Source: Deltaproteobacteria bacterium (GTDB taxonomy: Bacteria; Desulfobacterota; Desulfobacteria; Desulfobacterales; SURF-15). From it: a DNA stretch of 64,000 nt. Each line of letters opens with the position of its first letter. The first letter of the stretch is position 1. The stretch lies in the NCBI GenBank assembly GCA_019309565.1, contig JAFDFZ010000008.1, positions 1-64,000 of the forward strand, written 5' to 3'. Position numbers and translations under genes: made by a program. The notes under the pieces are model-generated. The model was not told where the DNA came from. It saw nothing but the letters and a program-made list of their open reading frames with translations, and searched no databases. Positions 52,721-61,719 of the stretch are shown piece after piece.

Positions 52721-53914
52721 ATGAGAGACGCCTATATTGTCACATCCATCAGAACTCCTGGCTGTAAACGAAACAAAGGCGCCTTTAAAGACACCCGACC
52801 CGAAGATCTTCTATCCTTCATTTTAAAGGAAGCGGTTCAAAGAACACCGAACCTTGAAATGAAAGACGTTGAAGACATCATGATCGGCTGTGCTTTCCCG
52901 GAAGCAGAACAGGGGCTCAATATCGGAAGAGTGGCCTCGCAGATAGCGGGGTTTCCGGTCGAGGTCCCCGGTGCGACCGTAAATAGATTCTGTGCTTCAG
53001 GGCTTGAGGCCATTGCCCTGTCCTCGCTTAAAATCATCGCCGGATGGTGCGATATCGCCATCGGCGGGGGCCTTGAATCCATGACCTATGTCCCCATGGG
53101 CGGCAATCTGCCCAGACCTCATCCTGAGTATGCCAGAAAACATGCGGAGCTCTATGTTTCAATGGGAATCACCGCAGAAAATGTAGCCAAAAAATATGAT
53201 ATTTCAAGAGAGGCTCAGGATGAATTTGCCTATCACTCTCAAATGAAGGCCGCTGAAGCTACAAAAAACAAATTGTTTAAAGAACTGGTTCCCACGCCGG
53301 CTACCCGGTATGTCCAAAAGAAAGACAAGACCTATCAAAAAGAGACGTTTATCATCGACTACGACGACGGCATTCGCCCGGACACCACCTTAAAGGGCCT
53401 GGCGGGGTTGAATCCGGTATTTGCCGCAGGAGGCAGCGTTACAGCGGGCAACTCCTCCCAAACAACCGACGGTGCTGCGGCAACCGTCATTATGAGCGAG
53501 AACAAGGTCAAAGAACGGGGAATCAAGCCCATCGCCAAATTCAAGCATTACACAACCGTTGGATGTCGTCCCGAGGAAATGGGTGTTGGCCCCCGTTTCG
53601 CCATACCCAAACTGCTTGATCTTGCAGGATTGAAACTGGAGGATATCGGTCTTTTTGAAATAAATGAAGCCTTTGCTGCTCAGGCGGTTTATTGCATAAG
53701 GGAACTGGGGCTGGATAAACACATGGATAAGGTAAATATTCACGGCGGAGCCATTGCACTGGGACATCCCCTGGGATGCACGGGGGCCAAGCTGTGTGCC
53801 ACCCTTCTTAACAACATGAAGGAGCGAGCAGCAACATACGGCGTCGAATCCATGTGCATCGGGGGTGGAATGGGAGCCGCCGCGTTGTTTGAACTATGTG
53901 ATTCACCCGGTTAA
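52721..53914 (+). CDS. fadA: Thiolase (acetyl-CoA acyltransferase)
   Basis: A 397-residue degradative-type thiolase with the nucleophilic cysteine in VNRFCASGLEA (near residue 90), the GGGLESMT segment, INEAFAAQ, and the C-terminal GGAIALGHPLGCTGAK carrying the catalytic His and Cys. It cleaves 3-ketoacyl-CoA with CoA in beta-oxidation, together with the upstream FadN-like protein. AAGGAG start. Confidence 0.93.
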   Translation: MRDAYIVTSIRTPGCKRNKGAFKDTRPEDLLSFILKEAVQRTPNLEMKDVEDIMIGCAFPEAEQGLNIGRVASQIAGFPVEVPGATVNRFCASGLEAIALSSLKIIAGWCDIAIGGGLESMTYVPMGGNLPRPHPEYARKHAELYVSMGITAENVAKKYDISREAQDEFAYHSQMKAAEATKNKLFKELVPTPATRYVQKKDKTYQKETFIIDYDDGIRPDTTLKGLAGLNPVFAAGGSVTAGNSSQTTDGAAATVIMSENKVKERGIKPIAKFKHYTTVGCRPEEMGVGPRFAIPKLLDLAGLKLEDIGLFEINEAFAAQAVYCIRELGLDKHMDKVNIHGGAIALGHPLGCTGAKLCATLLNNMKERAATYGVESMCIGGGMGAAALFELCDSPG

Positions 53915-54013
53915 CTCTGGGTGTTCAAGACAACTTACCAATGAGGGTTTTTAGATTTCATCGCTCCATGAATCACCAGTCCCGCTTTATTGCGGGATGC
54001 AAACTCATGCATA

Positions 54014-54121
54014 AGGGCTCGTAAAGAAAGAGCAGGCAATCCTTCGATACAAAATGCTGTTACAAAAAATAAAGTTTTCGATAAAATTACTTATATATCA
54101 AGCTCTTTCTTAACGATCCCT
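54014..54121. repeat. 20-bp inverted repeat bounding a 108-bp segment
   Basis: The segment 54014-54033 (AGGGCTCGTAAAGAAAGAGC) is complementary at 18 of 20 positions to 54102-54121. It lies between the convergent thiolase and exonuclease genes. The whole region 53915-54210 has no gene, and a CCCGC/GCGGG hairpin lies at 53981-53996. It may be a two-way terminator or a miniature inverted-repeat element. Confidence 0.65.
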
Positions 54122-54210
54122 AATGGCTTTCAAACAGTGCACGATTGCGCTGCTGATGATTCATTCCGCGATCTTAAAAGCTTTACGAGAAAAACTTCCC
54201 GAGCTGTCAT

Positions 54211-54984
54211 CTAGATATCAAATTCCGCCACGATAAAGGTATGATCCGAAGGTCGTTTCAGCAGCCGGGGCCGCTGGTCGATCCAGGCGTTCTTTGACTT
54301 TCTGGCAACGGACCCCGTTGCCCAGATGTGATCCACTCGCCATCCCAGCCCGTGCTTTACGCTGTTGGGTATTCGGTAATCCCAAAACGTATATTGTCTC
54401 GCATCGGGATTGTGCTTTCGAAACACATCCACAAATCCCCAGTTCTTTACATCCTGCAACGCTTTGTGTTCATCAGGATGATATCCGATACTGCCCAGAA
54501 GCTTTTCCGGATCGTACACATCAATGGGTTCAGGGGCCACATTAAAATCCCCCGCCCAGATCAAAGCCGCATCCGGTGTAAAATACTTTTCAAAATAGCT
54601 CTTAAGACTTTTGAACCAGTTGAGCTTGTAAGCGAATTTTTCAGATCCAGGATCTTGTCCCTGAGGTACGTATGTGTTTACAATCGAAATACCCATTACC
54701 TGACTCATGATGAGACGGGCTTCTTCAGGTTCATCGGACCTTCCGAATCCGATGCGAACCGACTCCGGGATGGCACGATTGAGGATGGCAACTCCATTGT
54801 AACTTTTTTCTCCTTTAAAGGAACAATGGTATCCCATTTCTGTAAACGGCTGCCGGGGAAAATCATGATCCTGTACCTTGGTTTCCTGGATACAGAGAAC
54901 ATCAGGGGTTTCTTTTTCGATCCATGTCAGCAGAATCGGCAATCTGGCCCTGATCCCGTTTGTATTAAAGCTTGCCACTTTCAT
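54211..54984 (-). CDS. xthA: Exodeoxyribonuclease III
   Basis: A 257-residue EEP-fold nuclease with FNTNGIRARLP, the metal-binding glutamate in IQETKVQD (near residue 34), AGDFNVAPEPID, and the catalytic SDHTFIVAEF at the C-terminus. It removes abasic sites and 3' blocks in base-excision repair. The start overlaps the stop of the LarA-like gene (ATGA), so both are in one transcript. Confidence 0.93.
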   Translation of the reverse strand: MKVASFNTNGIRARLPILLTWIEKETPDVLCIQETKVQDHDFPRQPFTEMGYHCSFKGEKSYNGVAILNRAIPESVRIGFGRSDEPEEARLIMSQVMGISIVNTYVPQGQDPGSEKFAYKLNWFKSLKSYFEKYFTPDAALIWAGDFNVAPEPIDVYDPEKLLGSIGYHPDEHKALQDVKNWGFVDVFRKHNPDARQYTFWDYRIPNSVKHGLGWRVDHIWATGSVARKSKNAWIDQRPRLLKRPSDHTFIVAEFDI

Positions 54985-56207
54985 TCAAACAAACGTAACC
55001 TCCCTGTATTGTCAAACTGAAACGCTACAGGATCGACCCCCGCGTTGATCCCTTCTCTTTCCCGAAGCTCAGGCAAAAGTGCTTTCGATGCCCAAAAGGT
55101 TTCAAGATCCAGGGTATTTTTTATTCGCACCATACGAGCTTTTGCAGGCTCGGGAAGCTTGCTCAAGGCCGTTTCGATGGCTGCCCGATCATTTTCAAGA
55201 GCAATAGGAACCCTGGCGGCCCGAAACACCCCTGAAGTAATGGCATTCATGTACATGGCAGAATAGTCTATTTGATCCTTAACCCTCCGGGTGGTCAGGT
55301 CTGCCCAGCCGATTCCCATGGCGTTCCCGTGGGAGGGCGCAGTAATATCAAGCACGATAAGCGTTCGATAGTCGGGTTCTCTCGGCCCTCCATCCCTGCG
55401 CCAGAAGCCGATGACATTGGGGTCCATCCCGCCGCCGCTTATATCCTTTCCGATTTCATCCACTATCAGAATATCCAGATCATCCACGGGAATTTTGGGG
55501 AAAAGTTTCCAGGCCTCTTTCAACAGGCGCTGATCGATTTCCACAAACGATTCCGGCATCGCCAGTTGGATGTCCTGGGTTCCCCCCTTTGCGTTTTCCA
55601 GCACCGCTATTCCACAGAGAACAGGAGCTTTTTCCAGGATTGTTTCAGCGGCCGGTACAATGGCATCTGCCACACCGATACCATGAATGGCCTCAGCCCC
55701 CCGATGTTTGCCACAGCCGATCACAAGCATCTTACAAAGGCCCGATTCCACCGGTCTTCTAAATAATGTATGGGGCTTTATTCGATTCAAAACAACGATG
55801 TGCTCTGCCTCAAGGGCGTCTTTGGAGAAAAAGACATCGGTACCGTTTGACAATTTCCCAAGTGAAACCACATCCATCGTAGAGATGATGGGTGCGCCGA
55901 CTGCATCTTCATGGATGCCCATATTTTTAAGCAAACTTTTCTGTCCCTCGGCCGTCGCTCCTCCGTGTGAGCCCATGGCGGGTATGATAAAGGGGCTTAG
56001 CCTGCGTTCTTTAAGACAGGATACCACGGCTCTAACAATCCGCTGAAGATCATGGATACCCCGTGAACCCACTGCAATCGCCACACTGTCACCGGGCCGA
56101 GTATCCGCTTTTAGCTTTGAGAACCGGCCTCTTACCGCAGCTTCAATATCCTTAATGGAATCCGCCTTGAATGTCTGCTGGATTCTATACATTTCAGGGA
56201 ATTTCAT
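54981..56207 (-). CDS. LarA-superfamily (DUF2088) protein, substrate unknown
   Basis: A 408-residue divergent member of the nickel-pincer isomerase superfamily. The N-terminal part has PAMGSHGGATAEGQ in place of the LarA GTHRP motif, with a histidine at the equivalent place. The middle has NRIKPHTLFRRPVESGLCKMLVIGCGKHRGAE, giving histidine and lysine residues that could correspond to cofactor-binding positions. It is a different branch from the LarA at 10605. Reaction and substrate are unknown. It is translationally coupled to exonuclease III, probably an accidental pairing. Confidence 0.75.
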   Translation of the reverse strand: MKFPEMYRIQQTFKADSIKDIEAAVRGRFSKLKADTRPGDSVAIAVGSRGIHDLQRIVRAVVSCLKERRLSPFIIPAMGSHGGATAEGQKSLLKNMGIHEDAVGAPIISTMDVVSLGKLSNGTDVFFSKDALEAEHIVVLNRIKPHTLFRRPVESGLCKMLVIGCGKHRGAEAIHGIGVADAIVPAAETILEKAPVLCGIAVLENAKGGTQDIQLAMPESFVEIDQRLLKEAWKLFPKIPVDDLDILIVDEIGKDISGGGMDPNVIGFWRRDGGPREPDYRTLIVLDITAPSHGNAMGIGWADLTTRRVKDQIDYSAMYMNAITSGVFRAARVPIALENDRAAIETALSKLPEPAKARMVRIKNTLDLETFWASKALLPELREREGINAGVDPVAFQFDNTGRLRLFE

Positions 56208-56368
56208 GCTCTATTTCTCCCATTATCAGTCGCTTTGTTTTAAACCTCCATTTGTTGTTCGCTCTGGGTATAACAAAAAATTGAACAGATAGCCAACAAG
56301 AAAGCGTAAGGCAACAATTCTCGATGAACATTGTCAACAAAATTTTACAACACTCAGTACGGTTTTTC

Positions 56369-56397
56369 TTGACATATCCCCTGATCATCGTTTTTAT
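56369..56397 (+). promoter_or_regulatory. Possible promoter of the aldehyde oxidoreductase gene
   Basis: TTGACA at 56369-56374 and TTTTAT at 56392-56397 are 17 bp apart, about 110 bp upstream of the start. The -35 is perfect and the -10 matches four of six bases. Confidence 0.45.
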
Positions 56398-56507
56398 AGG
56401 AATGCTGGTTTTTCTTATAAGAGTTCACTCCGATATTGATATTCACCGCTTGTCATTGAATATGTTTGACATGCAATCACGGGTAACGAATTGAAAGGAG
56501 GGAAAAC

Positions 56508-58244
56508 ATGGACAAAATATTAAGAATTAACATGGGAGCAGATGGCGGCCCAAAGGCCACCGAAGAACCCTTGGGAGATTATTCGGGTCTGGGTGGACGG
56601 GCGATGACCTCGGCGATCGTGTCAAAAGAAGTGCCCCCGCTTTGCCATCCGCTGGGTGAGGACAACAAGCTGGTCATCGCACCCGGGCTTTTGAGCGGAA
56701 CGGCCGCGGCCATGTCCGGCAGGCTTTCCATCGGGTGCAAAAGTCCGCTGACAGGTGGCATCAAGGAAGCCAATGCAGGAGGTCAACCCTCTCAGGTTCT
56801 TGCCCGACTGGGGTATGCCGCCATCGTTCTGGAAGGAAAACCCAGGGACGACATCTTTTATAAAGTGTTCATCAATAAAGACGGTGTTACAATAACACCG
56901 GACAACAGTTTAAAGAAACTGGGCAACTACGACCTTGTGGACAAGATGAAAGCCGAATTCGGCGAGAAGATTGCCTGCATGTCCATTGGCCCTGCCGGTG
57001 AGATGAAGATGGCAGGGGCTTCGATCGCCTGTACGGATATGGAACTTCGGCCTACACGGCATGCAGGAAGGGGTGGTGTCGGAGCGGTAATGGGGGCTAA
57101 GGGGGTTAAAGTCATTGTTCTTGACGATACCGGCATGAAAATGCGCGCATCCAAAGACCCTGAAAAATTTAGAGCGGCCAATAAAGAATTTGTAGCTGGA
57201 CTTCGAAAACATCCGGTCAGCGGGGAGGGACTTCCGAAATACGGCACAAATGTGCTAACCAATGTCATCAGCGAAGCAGGGGCATATCCGACGAAAAACT
57301 TCATGTGGGGAAGCTTCGAGATGTGTAATAAAATCAGCGGTGAAACTCAGGCTCAAACGGAAATCGACCGTGGCGGTGTTGCCACACACGGCTGTCACCG
57401 GGGCTGTGTCATCCGGTGCTCGGGTATCTATATGAACAAAGACGGCCATTATCTTACCAAACAACCTGAGTACGAGACCGTTTGGGCACACGGCGGGAAC
57501 TGCGGCATTGACGATCTTGATGCCATAGCTCAACTGGATCGTCTGGATGACGATTATGGTCTCGATACCATCGAGATGGGGGCGACCATTGCCGTTGCCA
57601 TGGAAGCGGGCATTGCGGAGTTCGGAGATGCGCAGGCTGCCATCAATCTTGTGAAAGAAGTTGGAAAGGGAACGCCTCTTGGGCGTATCTTGGGCAATGG
57701 CGCTGAAGTAACGGGCCGGGTTTTCGGTGTCGAAAGGATTCCCACGGTCAAAGGACAGGCGATGCCGGCTTATGACCCGCGGGGCATTCAAGGAATCGGT
57801 GTTACATATGCCACCAGCACCATGGGGGCGGACCACACCGCAGGGTACGCGGTTGCAACGAATATCCTGGGAGTAGGCGGAAGCGTGGATCCCCTGAAGC
57901 CCGAGGGCCAGGTGGAGCTGTCCAGGAATCTACAGATTGCCACAGCAGCAATAGATTCTACCGGTATGTGTCTGTTCATAGCGTTTCCGTTGCTGGATCA
58001 ACCCGAAACCTTCCAGGCCCTTATAGATATGCTTAATGCTTTTTACGGCCTGAGCTTAACAGCAGATGATGTGACGGAGCTGGGTAAAAAAGTGCTTAGC
58101 TTTGAAAGAGACTTCAACAACCGAGCGGGTTTCACAGCCCAAAAAGACAGGCTGCCCGAGTTCTTCAAAAAAGAGAAACTGCCACCGCATAACATCACCT
58201 TCCAGGTCAAGGACGAGGATCTGGATCAGGTATTCAACTGGTAA
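56508..58244 (+). CDS. aor: Aldehyde:ferredoxin oxidoreductase-type tungstoenzyme
   Basis: A 578-residue member of the AOR family. The N-terminal beta domain has the pterin-binding GGRAMTSA segment, followed by RHAGRGGVGAVMGAKGVKVIV. The 4Fe-4S cluster cysteines are in HGCHRGCVIRCSG (near residue 297) and the final one in STGMCLFI (near residue 484). The spacing is C-x3-C-x3-C rather than the C-x2-C-x3-C of Pyrococcus AOR, which marks a separate subgroup. The family oxidises aldehydes to acids, or the reverse, with ferredoxin and a W-bis-pterin cofactor. Substrate unknown. AAAGGAGGG start; strong terminator at 58271. Confidence 0.88.
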   Translation: MDKILRINMGADGGPKATEEPLGDYSGLGGRAMTSAIVSKEVPPLCHPLGEDNKLVIAPGLLSGTAAAMSGRLSIGCKSPLTGGIKEANAGGQPSQVLARLGYAAIVLEGKPRDDIFYKVFINKDGVTITPDNSLKKLGNYDLVDKMKAEFGEKIACMSIGPAGEMKMAGASIACTDMELRPTRHAGRGGVGAVMGAKGVKVIVLDDTGMKMRASKDPEKFRAANKEFVAGLRKHPVSGEGLPKYGTNVLTNVISEAGAYPTKNFMWGSFEMCNKISGETQAQTEIDRGGVATHGCHRGCVIRCSGIYMNKDGHYLTKQPEYETVWAHGGNCGIDDLDAIAQLDRLDDDYGLDTIEMGATIAVAMEAGIAEFGDAQAAINLVKEVGKGTPLGRILGNGAEVTGRVFGVERIPTVKGQAMPAYDPRGIQGIGVTYATSTMGADHTAGYAVATNILGVGGSVDPLKPEGQVELSRNLQIATAAIDSTGMCLFIAFPLLDQPETFQALIDMLNAFYGLSLTADDVTELGKKVLSFERDFNNRAGFTAQKDRLPEFFKKEKLPPHNITFQVKDEDLDQVFNW

Positions 58245-58270
58245 TAAATGAAACCGTTTTTGATAAAAAT

Positions 58271-58300
58271 AAAAAGGGGGTTCGATCGAACTCCCTTTTT
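58271..58300 (+). terminator. Rho-independent terminator after the aldehyde oxidoreductase gene
   Basis: AAAAAGGG and CCCTTTTT flank GTTCG-AT-CGAAC, giving a long near-perfect hairpin with a T run; the symmetry allows it to work on both strands. Confidence 0.85.
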
Positions 58301-58375
58301 ATTGGATCGAAAACCTGAAAGATATTTTCTCGGCAAAGACGGCCATCATTATCAGACCGACATCTTGTCCCGCTT

Positions 58376-58975
58376 ATGGTTGAAAAGCATTTCCATATAG
58401 ATATGTCCATCAAAGAGGCATTGATGCCTCTATTTTTGCCCCTTCTCGGAAAGGGGTTTCGGGTTACCGCTCAGATGGGGTGCAGTATCAAGGATTTCCT
58501 GTGCGGACAACTCGGAATCGATGCGGGTTATCTGGAGCATCGCATTCAAACCGTTTTTCTTAATGGAAAAGCGGTCGACGATCTGGAAACCGCGCATATC
58601 ATGGAAGGAGCAGTGCTGGCGCTTTCAGGTGCAATGCCGGGGCTGGCCGGAGCTACCCTGAGGCGGGGGGGGCGGCTTCGCCAGATGAGGGGTGAAATCT
58701 CTTATGCAAATGACCATGTGATATGCTCGGGAAAACAAGGACAATTAACGCTTAAGCTGTTTAATCTTACCTTAAAGGATCTTGGGCCGAGGTTCCTGCA
58801 AAGAGGCATCTGGGTAAAGGGAAAAGAACTGCAGCATTTTCTGACTCAGCGGGTAGATCTTATCCGGCAAAATTGCCGGGATATTAGACTAAACGGTCAT
58901 ACTGCCGATATCTCGAAGATTGTAACCACCGACTGGGGCGATTCGGATGTGCTTTTCACGGTCGCTTACGCTTAA
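58376..58975 (+). CDS. Hypothetical protein with possible beta-grasp (MoaD/ThiS-like) segment
   Basis: A 199-residue soluble protein. Residues about 45-100 (HRIQTVFLNGKAVDDLE, GAVLALSGAMPGLAGATLRRGG) have the strand pattern of a ubiquitin-like beta-grasp fold. The remainder is unassigned. It follows the aldehyde oxidoreductase after a terminator and may be linked to it, since MoaD-like genes often accompany AOR. The start is uncertain: no good ribosome site precedes ATG 58376, and ATG 58406 is an alternative. Confidence 0.5.
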   Translation: MVEKHFHIDMSIKEALMPLFLPLLGKGFRVTAQMGCSIKDFLCGQLGIDAGYLEHRIQTVFLNGKAVDDLETAHIMEGAVLALSGAMPGLAGATLRRGGRLRQMRGEISYANDHVICSGKQGQLTLKLFNLTLKDLGPRFLQRGIWVKGKELQHFLTQRVDLIRQNCRDIRLNGHTADISKIVTTDWGDSDVLFTVAYA

Positions 58976-59031
58976 AGCCCTTTTTGCCAGTTTGACTGAA
59001 CCCCGTTGTTGGAAAAGCTCTATAAATCTTG

Positions 59032-60120
59032 CTATCCATACTTGCGTTCAAATGTTTTCATAAAATCGACAAGCGCCGCCACCGATGAGATTGTAACGGC
59101 ATTATAGATTGAAACGCGGCAGCCGCCCACCGAACGATGGCCTTTCAAGCCGTAAAAACCGCTCATCTCGGCTTCCTGTATAAATTTGGCTTCCAGATTC
59201 TGAATCGACAGCCGGAAGGTTATGTTCATCAGAGAGCGACTGTCTGGCTCAGCGGTTGGGTTGTAAAACCCGCTTTCGTCCAATACGCCATAAAGCATTT
59301 GTGCTTTCTTCTGGTTGATGGATGCCATCTGCTCCAACCCGCCGATGGTCTCTTCCAGCCATTTCAGGACTAGCTGGGCGGTATAGATGGAAAAGCACGC
59401 GGGTGTATTGAACAGCGAGTTTTTGGATGCATGGGTTCTGTAACTAAGCATGGTGGGCAAGGTCTCCGGCACCCTCTCAAGGAAATCCTTACGGATAATT
59501 GCCAGGCATGCACCGGCAGCTCCAAGATTTTTCTGGATCCCACCGTAAAGGAAACCAAATGGAGACACGTCAAACGGCCTGCTCATGATATCCGAAGACA
59601 TGTCGGCCACAAGCGGTATATGTGCGGATTCCGGAAATTCCCTGAACTGGGTTCCCCTTATGGTATTGTTCGAAGTAAAATGAAGATAAGTGGAACCCTC
59701 ATTATAAGGGATTTTTTGAGGGATATAAGAAAAATCCCGATCTTCTGAAGATGCCACAATATGGATGGATTTGCCCTGAAGTTGAGCTTCCTTTATGGCT
59801 TTAGCGGACCACAAACCGGTGTTGACATAATCTGCCGTATCACCTGCTTTAAGGAAATTCATGGGAACCATGCAAAATTGCAGACTGGCACCGCCCTGCA
59901 GAAAGAGCACATGAAAACGCTCATCAAGTTTCAACAATCGCTTGAGCCGATCCACAGCGTCATTTAACACACCTTCAAACCATCTGGATCTGTGGCTGAT
60001 TTCCACAATAGACATCCCGGAATACTGGTAATCTAAAAAGGATTCCTGGATCTCTTCTAACACACAAAGGGGCAGCGCTGAAGGTCCCGGGTTGAAATTG
60101 TGAACTTGCTTTTTTTTCAT
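59032..60120 (-). CDS. serC: Phosphoserine aminotransferase
   Basis: A 362-residue PLP enzyme when started at ATG 60120, the same length as E. coli SerC. It begins with HNFNPGPSALP, has LFLQGGASLQF, the PLP lysine in GGIQKNLGAAG (near residue 198), and ends with VGGCRVSIYNA. It converts 3-phosphohydroxypyruvate and glutamate to phosphoserine in serine biosynthesis. The frame extends upstream by 15 codons without support. Confidence 0.94.
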   Translation of the reverse strand: MKKKQVHNFNPGPSALPLCVLEEIQESFLDYQYSGMSIVEISHRSRWFEGVLNDAVDRLKRLLKLDERFHVLFLQGGASLQFCMVPMNFLKAGDTADYVNTGLWSAKAIKEAQLQGKSIHIVASSEDRDFSYIPQKIPYNEGSTYLHFTSNNTIRGTQFREFPESAHIPLVADMSSDIMSRPFDVSPFGFLYGGIQKNLGAAGACLAIIRKDFLERVPETLPTMLSYRTHASKNSLFNTPACFSIYTAQLVLKWLEETIGGLEQMASINQKKAQMLYGVLDESGFYNPTAEPDSRSLMNITFRLSIQNLEAKFIQEAEMSGFYGLKGHRSVGGCRVSIYNAVTISSVAALVDFMKTFERKYG

Positions 60121-60360
60121 CGTTTCTTTCCATTCTTTCTTTGAGCCTTTGTGTCTTTGTGGCAATGCAAAAAGATATTCTTTCTACCAATCGCATTGGA
60201 AATGTCAAATGGAATTTCTTTGCCCTTTTCAAATACAACAAGGTGTTGACAACCATGAAAGCATCTCCTATGCAAGCAGGGAAAAGTTAATGGGACAATA
60301 TATGAACCTGTTAAGGGTCGTTGAGGCGAATATCTTTTCAACCAAAGGACAGAAGAGCTG

Positions 60361-61683
60361 ATGAAAATTTTCACCTACCCTTCGAAGACAGCAGAAAAAA
60401 AGATTTCATCCATTATAAACCGCAACTTGACATTCAAGAAAAAAGATATTGCTGAAGTCACAAAAATCATCGATTCCGTGAAGAAAAAGGGTGATACGGC
60501 GCTTATAGAATATGTCAACCGGTTCGACGCCCCTCATTTAACCATTGAAGAACTTCAGGTATCCTCAAGAGAACTTAAAGCGGCTTTAGGCCATGTGGAA
60601 GGAAGTTTCTTGCGAGCCTTAAACCGCGCGGCAAGACAAATTACAACGTTTCATCAACAACAGTTGCAACGGTCCTGGATCGATACTAGAAGAGCCGGCA
60701 CCATACTCGGGCAAATGATCACACCGGTAGATACTGTGGGCCTTTATGTGCCGGGAGGAACAGGCGGGCAAACCCCTCTGGTATCCACTGTATTGATGGG
60801 AGCGATTCCAGCGCGGGTTGCCGGCGTAAATCGGATCGTGATGGCAACCCCACCCCGCAGGGATGGAACCGTAAACCCCCATCTTCTGGTGGCCGCAAAA
60901 AAAGCGGGGGTCACAGAAATCTATAAAATCGGAAGTGCCTGGGCGATTGGCGCGATGGCCTTCGGTACCAGGACGATTCCCAAAGCGGACATGATTGTAG
61001 GGCCCGGCAACATTTACGTCGCGCTGGCCAAACGAATAGTGGCCGGGGCTGTGGGCATCGACATGTTTGCCGGTCCAAGCGAAATTTTAATCGTGGCGGA
61101 TACCACTGCAATACCCCGATTTATTGCAGCAGATCTTCTCTCTCAGGCGGAACACGACCCATTATCCTCCGCGATATTAGTAACGGATTCCATTGAAGTG
61201 GCCACGGCTGTGGAATCAGCCATCGACTCTCAGCTAAAGCAACTACCCCGGGGGGATATCGCACGAAAATCCATCGCCTCATACGGTGCCATTTTTACCG
61301 TACCGGATCTTGAATGCGCTCTTGAGCTTGCCAACCGAATCGCCCCGGAGCATCTGGAGCTTCAGATTAAAGATCCCTTCGCCTGTATTGGACGAATCCG
61401 GAATGCTGGAGCCATTTTCCTTGGTAATTATACTCCGGAGTCGATAGGCGATTATATGGCAGGGCCCAATCATGTGCTTCCAACGGGTGGAACCGCACGA
61501 TTTGCGTCGGCTCTTTCCGTCGACCACTTCGTTAAAAAAACCAGCCTCATTCACTATACTTACGATGCATTTAAACGGGAAGCATCCGACACCGCCTGCC
61601 TGGCCCGGATCGAAGGCCTGGATGCCCATGCTATGGCCGTTCAAATAAGGATAGGCGCCCCCAAAAAGCAGGATTCAGTGTAA
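60361..61683 (+). CDS. hisD: Histidinol dehydrogenase
   Basis: A 440-residue enzyme with the family signatures: GLYVPGGTGG near residue 128, GPGNIYVALAKR, the zinc-binding SQAEHDPLS, APEHLEL, and GDYMAGPNHVLPTGG. It catalyses the last two steps of histidine synthesis, oxidising histidinol twice with NAD. It is alone, away from other his genes. Confidence 0.95.
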   Translation: MKIFTYPSKTAEKKISSIINRNLTFKKKDIAEVTKIIDSVKKKGDTALIEYVNRFDAPHLTIEELQVSSRELKAALGHVEGSFLRALNRAARQITTFHQQQLQRSWIDTRRAGTILGQMITPVDTVGLYVPGGTGGQTPLVSTVLMGAIPARVAGVNRIVMATPPRRDGTVNPHLLVAAKKAGVTEIYKIGSAWAIGAMAFGTRTIPKADMIVGPGNIYVALAKRIVAGAVGIDMFAGPSEILIVADTTAIPRFIAADLLSQAEHDPLSSAILVTDSIEVATAVESAIDSQLKQLPRGDIARKSIASYGAIFTVPDLECALELANRIAPEHLELQIKDPFACIGRIRNAGAIFLGNYTPESIGDYMAGPNHVLPTGGTARFASALSVDHFVKKTSLIHYTYDAFKREASDTACLARIEGLDAHAMAVQIRIGAPKKQDSV

Positions 61684-61719
61684 TTGAAAGTTTGCTGTAT
61701 CGCACGGTAGCCATAAAGT

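Noticed and set aside
54328..55020. A 230-codon open frame on the plus strand
   Set aside because: It is antisense to the clear exonuclease III gene and has no protein-like features.
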